Of a stretch of 64,000 nucleotides of DNA, positions 1 through 6,486 are shown one piece after another; positions within the stretch are counted from its first letter, which is position 1; every line of letters starts with the position of its first letter. The stretch is from Flavobacteriales bacterium (lineage in GTDB: Bacteria > Bacteroidota > Bacteroidia > Flavobacteriales_F > PHOS-HE28): NCBI GenBank assembly GCA_016710015.1, contig JADJLR010000001.1:744001-808000 (forward strand), written 5' to 3'. The translations under genes and the position numbers were made by a program. A model generated the notes under the pieces. That model saw nothing but the letters and a program-made list of their open reading frames with translations. It ran no database searches and was not told where the DNA came from.

Positions 1-588
1 GTACTCGCTCAAGCCAGCAACGGTGGCGCTCGGGTTGTAGACGATCTCCGCGCCGTTCAGGCCGAGACAGCGGGCTCCATCGGGGAAGTGACGGTCGTAG
101 CAGATGTACACGCCCACTTTGGCGTACTTGGTCTGGAACACGGGGTAGCCCAAGTTGCCGGGCTTGAAGAAGAACTTCTCCCAAAAGCCGCTCGTGTGCG
201 GGATGTGGTTCTTGCGGTATTTGCCCAAATAGGTGCCGTCCGCGTCGATCACCGCGGCGGTGTTGTACAGCACGCCGGCCTGCTCCTTCTCATAGATCGG
301 AACGATGATCACCATGTTGTACTTCTTCGCGTACGTGGCCATCAGCTCCGTGGTGGGGCCGGGCACGGGCTCCGCGCTCTCGTACCATTTGCGGTCCTGG
401 CCGGGACAGAAGTAGGGCGTGTTGAAGATCTCCTGCAGGCAGAGGATCTGCACCCCTTCCTTGCCGGCCTTCTCGATCAGCGGGATGTGCTTCTGCACCA
501 TCGCATCGATGATCTCCGGTATGGTGCCTTCGCCCTCCGTCATCGGAAGGCTCATTTGGATTAGGCCGCTCTTGATCTTGCGTGGCAT
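1..588 (-). CDS. Nitrilase-family amidohydrolase, probable beta-ureidopropionase (C-terminus cut by window edge)
   Basis: The 196 visible codons start MPRKIKSGLIQMSLP at an ATG at 588 and run off the left edge. The carbon-nitrogen hydrolase triad is visible in order: Glu in CLQEIF, Lys in KYRKNHIP and Cys in YICYDRHFPD. The motifs FNTPYFCPGQ and HTSGFWEKFFF resemble beta-ureidopropionase and N-carbamoylputrescine amidase. With dihydropyrimidinase, an NCS1 permease, an omega-amino acid aminotransferase and a malonate-semialdehyde dehydrogenase nearby, I infer hydrolysis of N-carbamoyl-beta-alanine to beta-alanine, CO2 and ammonia in the cytosol. Related nitrilases act on other carbamoyl amides, so the substrate rests on context. 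Confidence 0.85.
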   Translation of the reverse strand, partial: MPRKIKSGLIQMSLPMTEGEGTIPEIIDAMVQKHIPLIEKAGKEGVQILCLQEIFNTPYFCPGQDRKWYESAEPVPGPTTELMATYAKKYNMVIIVPIYEKEQAGVLYNTAAVIDADGTYLGKYRKNHIPHTSGFWEKFFFKPGNLGYPVFQTKYAKVGVYICYDRHFPDGARCLGLNGAEIVYNPSATVAGLSEY

Positions 589-680
589 GGGGGTGAAAGC
601 GTTGTCTGTTGTTAGTTGTCGGTTGGCCGGTCGCACGGACTGCGCGCGGACGAACGCCAATGTATGAAGCAGAATGTTTG

Positions 681-774
681 TTTGGGCGTGCCGGCTCGAA
701 GACTCGCCGTCGGGCTATCCGCTGTACTCCTCGCTCGAGCCTCGCTGCGTGGTGCCGCTCCTATACCTCACGCG
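681..774 (+). repeat. Structured intergenic repeat, copy A
   Basis: This stretch lies between the nitrilase start and the end of the next gene. It begins TTTGGGCGTGCC, contains GTCGGGCTATCCGCT and CTCCTCGCTCG, and ends CCTCACGCG, so GGCGTG and CACGC can pair as an outer stem. The same ordered blocks occur at 1482-1583 and 10129-10238 on the minus strand. No open frame fits it. I read it as one copy of a dispersed, foldable non-coding repeat. Confidence 0.6.
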
Positions 775-794
775 AAATGCGGGTACCCATTAAA

Positions 795-1463
795 TCATGA
801 GTTCATTGTTTTCAGGCGAACGCCTTGTTCAATGAGCTTCGTCGAAACTTCAGAAGAATCCAGCGCGATGATATCGAACCGCACGTGTTTATAATAATCC
901 TTCCTGAGATTCATCATCAATGAGTCACTGAAGCGATCGATCGGTTCATTTGACTTCACGCCGATGACATGGAAGGGCTGTTCTCCTTCTTGCGTATTGA
1001 TGAACAGGCCCAGATAGACTTCTTCTATCTCGCGATAATGAGGGATCGAGAGATTCACAGCCTTTGTGATCAGCGTGCGATTCCTTTCAGAGGCTTTGCC
1101 GAAGAGGCTTTGAACAACCTGTAGCTCGACCGTTTTCTCCAAGAGCGACGTCTCGTCAAGGTTTGCCATTACATCGCCCGTTACATCCAGTCCTCCAGAT
1201 GTGTTGACTTTGATTGAACGGAGCGCGTTGATGAATCCATTTGGCACGCTCCACCAACCGAACAATCCTGTGACAATGGTCGGTGCAATCCAGTGTTTAT
1301 CCTTCTTTCCGGTTTGGACCAGATAGACCGCGGTCACGTTCCTTATGGTGAAGGCGATGGGAGAGATTGTGTAAACGTAGGTGACAAGCTTCCCACCCAG
1401 CGCAACCTCACTCTCAAGTTGTTTGAGCGTGAGTCCTTCCAGATTGGCAAGTCGGTATTTCAT
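795..1463 (-). CDS. Hypothetical protein, low-GC coding style
   Basis: This 222-residue protein starts at ATG 1463 (MKYRLANLEGLTLKQLESE). The frame stays open further upstream, but only through repeat copy B, so the longer start is rejected. It has one hydrophobic stretch (roughly residues 50-70, APTIVTGLFGWWSVPNGF) and otherwise mixed polar sequence, with no signal peptide or motif I recognise. Codon use is visibly more AT-rich than in the flanking hydA and nitrilase genes, which suggests late acquisition. It separates two pyrimidine-degradation genes without an obvious link to them. Confidence 0.65.
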   Translation of the reverse strand: MKYRLANLEGLTLKQLESEVALGGKLVTYVYTISPIAFTIRNVTAVYLVQTGKKDKHWIAPTIVTGLFGWWSVPNGFINALRSIKVNTSGGLDVTGDVMANLDETSLLEKTVELQVVQSLFGKASERNRTLITKAVNLSIPHYREIEEVYLGLFINTQEGEQPFHVIGVKSNEPIDRFSDSLMMNLRKDYYKHVRFDIIALDSSEVSTKLIEQGVRLKTMNS

Positions 1464-1481
1464 AAGCGCGGGGCTTTTTTC

Positions 1482-1583
1482 CGCGTGAGGGATGGAAGGG
1501 GAAAGCCCGGAAGCCGGTAATCCGGCTGAGGACTTGGACCGAACAGCCCGACCCGGCTGCATTTGAGCCGGGGCACGCCCAAA
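1482..1583 (-). repeat. Structured intergenic repeat, copy B
   Basis: Read on the minus strand this starts TTTGGGCGTGCC, then has a CCGGCT/AGCCGG hairpin, GTCGGGCT, CCAAGTCCTC, a second AGCCGG/CCGGCT hairpin, GGGCTTTCC and CATCCCTCACGCG. The outer GGCGTG and CACGC can pair, giving a three-stem cloverleaf-like fold. It sits just upstream of the hypothetical gene starting at 1463 and follows hydA. It is the most regular of the three copies. Confidence 0.65.
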
Positions 1584-1628
1584 CACTCCTTCATCTGTAT
1601 TTCATATCAGCGTTCATCAGCCCGATCC

Positions 1629-1644
1629 GCGTCATCTGCGTTCC
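1629..1644 (-). repeat. Short post-stop repeat downstream of hydA
   Basis: The 16-mer GCGTCATCTGCGTTCC on the plus strand lies 6 bp past the hydA stop and is identical to 12161-12176, which lies 2 bp past the mmsA stop. In both places, read with the gene, the stop codon is followed by (A)TGGAACGCAGATGACGC. It belongs to a family of GCAGATGACGC-type intergenic repeats. Its function is unknown. Confidence 0.5.
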
Positions 1645-1650
1645 ATCTCC

Positions 1651-3030
1651 TCAAAGCATTCCAGAAACCTTGTTCCGCTTCACAAAGCTCCCGTACCCCT
1701 TCTTGATCCGCACTTCGCCGTTGTGTACCGCCACCTGGCCGCGCAGGATCACGGTCTTCACCTTGCCGGTGAGTTCCATGCCTTCGTAAGCGCTGTAGTC
1801 CACGTTCATGTGGTGCGTCTTGGCGCTGAGGGTGTGGCGCTCGTTGGGGTCCAGCAGGATGATGTCCGCGTCGCTGCCGATGCCGATGGTGCCTTTGCGC
1901 GGGAACATGCCGAAGATCTTCGCGGGGTTGGTGGCGGTGACCTCCACGAACTTGTTCACGGTGATGCGCTTCTTGTTCACGCCTTCGCTGAAGAGCAGTT
2001 CCATGCGGTGCTCGATGGCCGGGTGTCCGTTGGGGATCTTGGAGAAATCCGCAGAGCCCATGGCCTTTTGCGCCATCATGAAGGGGCAGTGATCGGTGGC
2101 CACCACTTGCACGGTGCCTTGATCGATCGCGCCCCACAGCGCTGCCTGGTCCTTCTTCTCGCGCAGCGGCGGACTCATCACCCACTTGGCGCCATCGGCC
2201 TTTTCGTAGAGCGAGGCATCGAGCAGCAGGTATTGGATGCAGGTCTCTGCGAGCACGCGTTGGTTGCGGCGCGCGGCATCGCGCACGTGGTTCAGCGCGC
2301 CTTCGCAGGTCATGTGCACGATGTACGCGGGCACGCCGGTGTACGAGGCCATATCGGCGAAACGGCCCGTGGCCTCGGCTTCGGTGATCTCGGGTTGCGA
2401 GAGATAATGGTAGAGTGGCGAGAGTTTGCCTTCCGCGCGGTGCTTCTGCACGAGAAAGTCGATCATGTCGCCGTTGGTCGCATGCACCGTCACGATGCCG
2501 CCGTGCGCCTTCACTTCGTTCATCAGGCCCACCATCTGGCGGTCGTCGATCATCAGCGCGCCCTTGTACGCCATGAAGGTCTTGAAGCTAGTGATGCCTT
2601 CCTGCTCGATCATCTCCTTCACCTCCTTCTTCGTGTCGTCGTTGAAATCGGTGACGGCCATGTGCCAGCTGAGGTCGCCGTAGAGGTTGCCGTTCATGCG
2701 GCCCTGCCAGGTCTCCAGCGCGTGGCGCAAGCTCTTGCCCTGCGTTTGCAGGATGAAGTCGATGACGGTGGTGGTGCCGCCATGCAGCGCGGCGAGTGTG
2801 CCGGTCTCATAGTTATCGCTGCTGAAGGTGCCCATGAAGGGCATGTCCAAATGCACGTGCGGATCGATGCCGCCGGGCAGCACGAACATGCCTTTCGCGT
2901 CGATGACTTCCGCGCCTTCCGCTTTCAAGTCGTGGCCAATTGCCTTGACGTGTTCGCCTTCAATAAGGACATCGGCGCGATGGAAGTCGGCGGCGGTGAC
3001 TACGGTGCCATTCTTGATCAGTAGGGGCAT
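1651..3030 (-). CDS. hydA: Dihydropyrimidinase (D-hydantoinase family)
   Basis: This 459-residue cyclic amidohydrolase opens 5,6-dihydrouracil or dihydrothymine to the N-carbamoyl-beta-amino acid. The binuclear zinc site is complete: H58 and H60 in GGIDPHVHLD, the carboxylated lysine K150 in TSFKTFMAYKG, H183 in VTVHATNGD, H238 in AYIVHMT and D312 in VATDHCPF. Its length is normal for the family and there is no signal peptide, so it is cytosolic. The neighbouring nitrilase and the NCS1 permease, aminotransferase and MmsA genes further upstream support pyrimidine catabolism over hydantoin use. A palindrome-bounded nuclease gene lies immediately upstream and may have displaced its original promoter. 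Confidence 0.95.
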   Translation of the reverse strand: MPLLIKNGTVVTAADFHRADVLIEGEHVKAIGHDLKAEGAEVIDAKGMFVLPGGIDPHVHLDMPFMGTFSSDNYETGTLAALHGGTTTVIDFILQTQGKSLRHALETWQGRMNGNLYGDLSWHMAVTDFNDDTKKEVKEMIEQEGITSFKTFMAYKGALMIDDRQMVGLMNEVKAHGGIVTVHATNGDMIDFLVQKHRAEGKLSPLYHYLSQPEITEAEATGRFADMASYTGVPAYIVHMTCEGALNHVRDAARRNQRVLAETCIQYLLLDASLYEKADGAKWVMSPPLREKKDQAALWGAIDQGTVQVVATDHCPFMMAQKAMGSADFSKIPNGHPAIEHRMELLFSEGVNKKRITVNKFVEVTATNPAKIFGMFPRKGTIGIGSDADIILLDPNERHTLSAKTHHMNVDYSAYEGMELTGKVKTVILRGQVAVHNGEVRIKKGYGSFVKRNKVSGML

Positions 3031-3068
3031 TGCTTGGGGTTCTGTAACGTGTTCGTTCTGTCCATTCC

Positions 3069-3094
3069 AATTGTCCAGCGATCGCTGGACAATT
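3069..3094. repeat. 26-bp perfect palindrome abutting the yhcG stop codon
   Basis: This is a perfect palindrome of AATT, GTCCAGCGA and its mirror. Its last base (3094) touches the yhcG stop codon at 3095-3097. It could act as a hairpin terminator for yhcG, a recombination site or a protein-binding site. The same 26 bases recur at 4439-4464. Confidence 0.9.
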
Positions 3095-4246
3095 TCATTT
3101 CTTCGTTCTTCTGCGGCGTTTGCTCACAAGTTCCTGTTCTATCTCAGCGGTCGAAGGCAACATCTTTTGAAACTTCTTGGGCAGTGATGCCACGAGTTTG
3201 GTGTTCCATTCAGAAACACCGATGGGCTGGTTGGTTCCGCGCAACGCATACTCCACGGTCAGCTTTTTGGCTCCTTTGCACAAGAGCAGTCCAAGCGTCG
3301 GCTTGTCGTCCATATATCTGAACTGGTCGTCCACGGCGCTGAGGTAGAAACCGATCTTGCTCACGAACTCAGGTTTGAATTCGCGCATCTTCAGGTCGAT
3401 CACGAAGTAGCACCTCATGCGTAAGTGGTAGAACAGAAGGTCGATATAGTAGTCGTCCCCATCGATCTCCAGATGGAACTGTCGCCCGACGAACGCAAAG
3501 CCTACGCCCAGCGACAGCAGGAATTTCTGGATGTGGTCCACTAGGCCGTTCTCCAGGTCGCGTTCCGTGGCATCGGCCGCGATGGTCAAAAAGTCGAAGG
3601 TGTACGGATCTTTCAGTGTTTGGTGCGCGAGGTCGGAATGCTCGGGAGCCAAAGTCTGCTTGAAGTTGGTGATGGCCTTGCCATGCTTTTTGTGCGCCTT
3701 GGCCTTGATCTGCAAAGCGAGCACGGACCTGCTCCAACCGAATTGGACCGTAGCCTTGGCGTACCAGAGACGTTCTTCGGGCCGCTTGAGTTTATCGAGC
3801 AGCACCATGTTGTGCGCCCACGGCAATTGCATCACGAACTGTTCGATCGGTTTTCGGTCCGGATAGGCCTCGGCGAAAGCCCGCATGTACAACAAGTTGG
3901 AACGGGAGAAGCCGGTCATTTCAGGAAAAGCGATCTCCAGATCATGCGCTAAGCGATCCACCACTTTGGTGCCCCACCCCTCTTTTTCTTGGCGCAAAAG
4001 GATCTCTGAACCAATACGCCAATACAGTTGTGTAAGTTCCCTGTGCAATGTGGCCGCAGCATTCAATTGCGCGCCTCGAATGTGTTTCTTCAGGGACGTT
4101 AGGAACTTGCCGTACCCGGACGGAGCGATGGCCCGTTCCGTAGTGGCGGAAGTCTTCTTCCTGCGTACCACGACCTTGTTGGTAGCGCTCTTTCGCACGG
4201 TCATTTTCCTTGCGGAAGTCTTCCGAATTGGTTTCTTCACCGCCAT
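3095..4246 (-). CDS. YhcG/DUF1016 family PD-(D/E)XK nuclease-domain protein
   Basis: This 383-residue protein starts at ATG 4246. Residues 1-40 form a very basic Lys/Arg tail. Residues 45-190 match the DUF1016 N-terminal domain (LYWRIGSEILLRQEKEGWGTK, FSRSNLLYMRAF, QLPWAHNMVLL). Residues 225-350 match the C-terminal nuclease domain, with D269 in DDYYIDLLFYH and D284/K286 in YFVIDLK as the likely catalytic D...(D)xK. YhcG-like proteins are predicted restriction- or recombination-type nucleases; no cellular role is firmly known to me. Palindromes with the same core lie directly after the gene and at about 70 and 190 bp before its start, so it may act on or be regulated by them. It does not belong to the surrounding pyrimidine pathway. 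Confidence 0.88.
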   Translation of the reverse strand: MAVKKPIRKTSARKMTVRKSATNKVVVRRKKTSATTERAIAPSGYGKFLTSLKKHIRGAQLNAAATLHRELTQLYWRIGSEILLRQEKEGWGTKVVDRLAHDLEIAFPEMTGFSRSNLLYMRAFAEAYPDRKPIEQFVMQLPWAHNMVLLDKLKRPEERLWYAKATVQFGWSRSVLALQIKAKAHKKHGKAITNFKQTLAPEHSDLAHQTLKDPYTFDFLTIAADATERDLENGLVDHIQKFLLSLGVGFAFVGRQFHLEIDGDDYYIDLLFYHLRMRCYFVIDLKMREFKPEFVSKIGFYLSAVDDQFRYMDDKPTLGLLLCKGAKKLTVEYALRGTNQPIGVSEWNTKLVASLPKKFQKMLPSTAEIEQELVSKRRRRTKK

Positions 4247-4315
4247 GGCACCAAACTAATACACGCCACTTTATCCCGGGACATATCGGGGTCAATGAAA
4301 GGCTTGGATCACAAT

Positions 4316-4335
4316 TGTCCAGCAGCTGCTGGACA
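4316..4335. repeat. Variant palindrome upstream of yhcG
   Basis: The 20-bp perfect palindrome TGTCCAGCAGCTGCTGGACA differs from the boundary palindromes only in the central four bases (AGCT in place of GATC). It lies 70 bp before the yhcG start codon, where an operator could sit. Compensating changes on both arms keep the symmetry, which argues that the dyad itself is selected. Confidence 0.85.
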
Positions 4336-4436
4336 TATTGAAGAAGCCCATTTCGACCAAGGAATAAAGGCACCTAAAAGACACCTTCTGAATTCAACAA
4401 AAGCCTTTAGTATCAAAGGACATAGCGTGAATATGT

Positions 4437-4466
4437 CCAATTGTCCAGCGATCGCTGGACAATTGG
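4437..4466. repeat. 30-bp perfect palindrome, distal boundary of the yhcG cassette
   Basis: The core is identical to 3069-3094, extended by CC and GG to a 30-bp perfect dyad. It lies about 190 bp upstream of yhcG and 13 bp from the end of the NCS1 permease remnant. Together with the copy at 3066-3094 it forms 29-bp direct repeats. Confidence 0.9.
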
Positions 4467-4478
4467 GATCGGACACGA

Positions 4479-4631
4479 TCAGGAACGTCCGCGCATGCCG
4501 ATCGCATACATCAGGAAGACCACCACAAAGCCACTGAACCACGAGAGTTCCTAGAACACCTGCAACGGTTTCACCCAGTAGCCGAACAAGGCCGCAAGCA
4601 GACCTGCAAACAAGGCCACCATCTTGAAGCG
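4479..4631 (-). pseudogene. Remnant of the C-terminus of an NCS1 permease
   Basis: Translated on the minus strand this reads FKMVALFAGLLAALFGYWVK, PLQVF, a TAG stop, then ELSWFSGFVVVFLMYAIGMR and GRS before a TGA stop. It aligns with the end of the intact NCS1 permease at 6487-8172 (ALIGFWVKPLEVLYQLSWFI, GFAVAFVVYWALMRG), with the stop replacing a Tyr codon. Upstream homology ends near the corA stop. It is a truncated, decayed paralogue that probably once preceded hydA. Confidence 0.8.
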
Positions 4632-4641
4632 CGGCAGCCTA

Positions 4642-5769
4642 CTACAACCACTTGTTCCGTTTGAAATAGACCAGCATCCCGACCGCTACTGTGAGCATCA
4701 CACCCCACATGATGAAATAGGAGTATTCGTAATGCAGCTCGGGGACCACATCGAAGTTGGTACCGTAGATCCCGGCGATGAAAGTGAGTGGTATGAAGAT
4801 CACGGAGAAGATCGTGAGGAACCGCATGATGTCGTTCAGCTTGCTGCTGATCGTTGTGTGGTAGATCGTGAGTTGATCGGAAAGAATGTCCCGATAGCTG
4901 CTGGTGGCTTCTGCTGCTTGGTTGATGTTGTCGACCAATTCCCGGAAGTGTACCGCATTCTTCTCCTCATCGATACAATCCGCATCGATCTTGGAAAGGT
5001 TCAGGATCATCTCCTTCGCTGGCAGGATGCTCTTCCGTAGGTGATTCAACTCGCGTTTGTATGCATTGATCTCTTGGATCACCACGCTCGAAGGGTCCGT
5101 CAACAGGCCATCCTCCAGATCCTCGATCTTGGCACCGAGCGTTCCGATCACATAGATGTAGTTGTCCACCACGATATCCAACAGCGCGAACATGAGGTAA
5201 TCCGGGCCAGAGCGGCGGATCCGTCGTTTCGATGCACGGATCCGTTCGCGCACCGGTTCGAACACATCACCGGGTGTCTCTTGAAAGGAGATCAGGACGT
5301 TGTCGGTCAAGATCAAACTCAGGTTCTCCACATTGATCCCGCCTGTCCGCTCATCCTCTTGCAGCATCTTGATGGAGACGTATAGGCAATTGGCGTATTC
5401 CACCAATTTGGGTCTACCCAACGTATTCATGGCATTGGCGAGGATCAGGCTTTCGAAACCGAAGCCTTTGGCGATCGCGTCCATCACGGCTTCATCGTGC
5501 AATCCGTCCACGTTGAACCAGGTCACGGTCTTGGCATCCTGTAGCGGGATCACCTCCGCAACGGTGTTCACCGTGCGTTCATTCAACACCTCCGCATCGT
5601 AGTCGATCACGCGCAACAGCACCTTGTCCACCTTCTTCGCACCACGGAAGCGGAGTTCGTATGGTGAAACGCCGATCTCCTTCTTCTCCTTCAGGACGGT
5701 GCCTACCACCGTTCTTCCCAAGTTCCTGATCCCTTCCACCGAGAAAATATCTGGCACCTTCTTCTTCAT
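4642..5769 (-). CDS. corA: CorA-family divalent cation transporter
   Basis: This 375-residue inner-membrane channel probably carries Mg2+ or Co2+. A long soluble N-terminal domain (residues 1-310) ends in a helical stalk, followed by two C-terminal transmembrane segments (FLTIFSVIFIPLTFIAGIYG and YFIMWGVMLTVAVGMLVYF) and the basic tail KRNKWL. The pore-mouth signature is YGTNF where the classical CorA motif is YGMNF. I start it at ATG 5769 (MKKKVPDIFS); 69 extra upstream codons have no CorA character and partly resemble permease sequence. It is flanked by the permease remnant downstream and a divergent small gene upstream. Confidence 0.9.
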   Translation of the reverse strand: MKKKVPDIFSVEGIRNLGRTVVGTVLKEKKEIGVSPYELRFRGAKKVDKVLLRVIDYDAEVLNERTVNTVAEVIPLQDAKTVTWFNVDGLHDEAVMDAIAKGFGFESLILANAMNTLGRPKLVEYANCLYVSIKMLQEDERTGGINVENLSLILTDNVLISFQETPGDVFEPVRERIRASKRRIRRSGPDYLMFALLDIVVDNYIYVIGTLGAKIEDLEDGLLTDPSSVVIQEINAYKRELNHLRKSILPAKEMILNLSKIDADCIDEEKNAVHFRELVDNINQAAEATSSYRDILSDQLTIYHTTISSKLNDIMRFLTIFSVIFIPLTFIAGIYGTNFDVVPELHYEYSYFIMWGVMLTVAVGMLVYFKRNKWL

Positions 5770-6022
5770 GCGCTGTGAACCGTTGCACACGAAAGTAACT
5801 GACGACCGTTCAGGCCGGAGCATGCATCCGTATGCCTCGAAGTTCGCTGAACAGAACCTACCGGTCCAAAACACCACGAAGGCCACCGGGAAACTCGAAA
5901 TCGATCTTGATCGATCCCGGTTCCAAGTACAGAGTTCAGCCGCCGTGTCCCCCACTGCGGTCAGAGGGGCATGCATGAGAACAAGGCCATTGGAAAACGT
6001 TCACGATCGCCATACCTTCAAC

Positions 6023-6466
6023 ATGTCAATGCGCACTTTCCGACAGATCGACGACGTGGTACTACTTGATGAGTCCTATCTGTATGTTCGATGCTCCATG
6101 CATGAACGGTTCATCCACCTCCAATGGAAAGGTCATGCCCGAAGCGAGGAGTACCGTTATGGACTGGACCTTGCACTGAACTTCGTGGCCGAGCGCGGCA
6201 TCTTTTATTGGCTGGCGGATCTACGCACGATGACGGCCATCTTGCAACAAGACGAGAAGTGGGCGAACGAGGTCTGGTTCCCGAAGCTTTTCAACACGAG
6301 GCTGGAGAAGATGGCCATCCTGCGCTCTCAGGACTATTTCAACCAGACCAGTGTACAACGTTCATTCACTGCCGTGAACGGCAAATTGACCTTCAAGGTG
6401 GCCTGGTTCCCCGAAACGCAAGAGGCCCTTGACTGGCTGTTCCTGCGCGAGGCGGTCAGCGCTTGA
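6023..6466 (+). CDS. Hypothetical small cytosolic protein (STAS-like size)
   Basis: This 147-residue protein starts at ATG 6023 (MSMRTFRQIDDVVLLDESYL); ATG 6029 is an alternative. It has alternating beta and alpha character, including HLQWKGHARSEEYRYGLDLA and FYWLADLRTMTAIL, and no signal peptide or membrane helix. The pattern of a short strand, WxG, a helix and then a WLADLR strand resembles small single-domain proteins of the STAS type common in Bacteroidota, but I cannot assign a family. It is divergent from corA and converges on the NCS1 permease with about 20 bp between stops. Confidence 0.7.
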   Translation: MSMRTFRQIDDVVLLDESYLYVRCSMHERFIHLQWKGHARSEEYRYGLDLALNFVAERGIFYWLADLRTMTAILQQDEKWANEVWFPKLFNTRLEKMAILRSQDYFNQTSVQRSFTAVNGKLTFKVAWFPETQEALDWLFLREAVSA

Positions 6467-6486
6467 CCTGACCTTAGAGTGATCAG

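Larger units (their letters stand above)
3066..4464 (-). mobile_element. Candidate palindrome-bounded yhcG cassette
   Basis: Two identical 29-bp direct repeats at 3066-3094 and 4436-4464 enclose a DUF1016/YhcG nuclease gene. Each consists of TCC followed by a 26-bp perfect palindrome with core TGTCCAGCGATCGCTGGACA. The repeat spacing is 1,370 bp. The right repeat begins 15 bp beyond the stop of a decayed NCS1 permease fragment (4479-4631), and the left lies 35 bp upstream of hydA. I infer that a nuclease cassette was inserted between a permease gene and hydA. There is no transposase or recombinase gene, so mobility is only an inference. Confidence 0.45.

Noticed and set aside
681..774. Integron attC site
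   Set aside because: The repeat has a foldable outline and GGGCGT end, but it lacks the GTTRRRY/RYYYAAC core pair and there is no integrase.
4309..4542. Small protein of about 77 residues upstream of yhcG
   Set aside because: It translates two of the palindromes and the permease remnant; the repeated CPAxAGQL peptide is an artefact of the palindrome sequence.
5770..5976. Longer CorA N-terminus
   Set aside because: The 69 extra codons lack CorA character and partly resemble the permease end.
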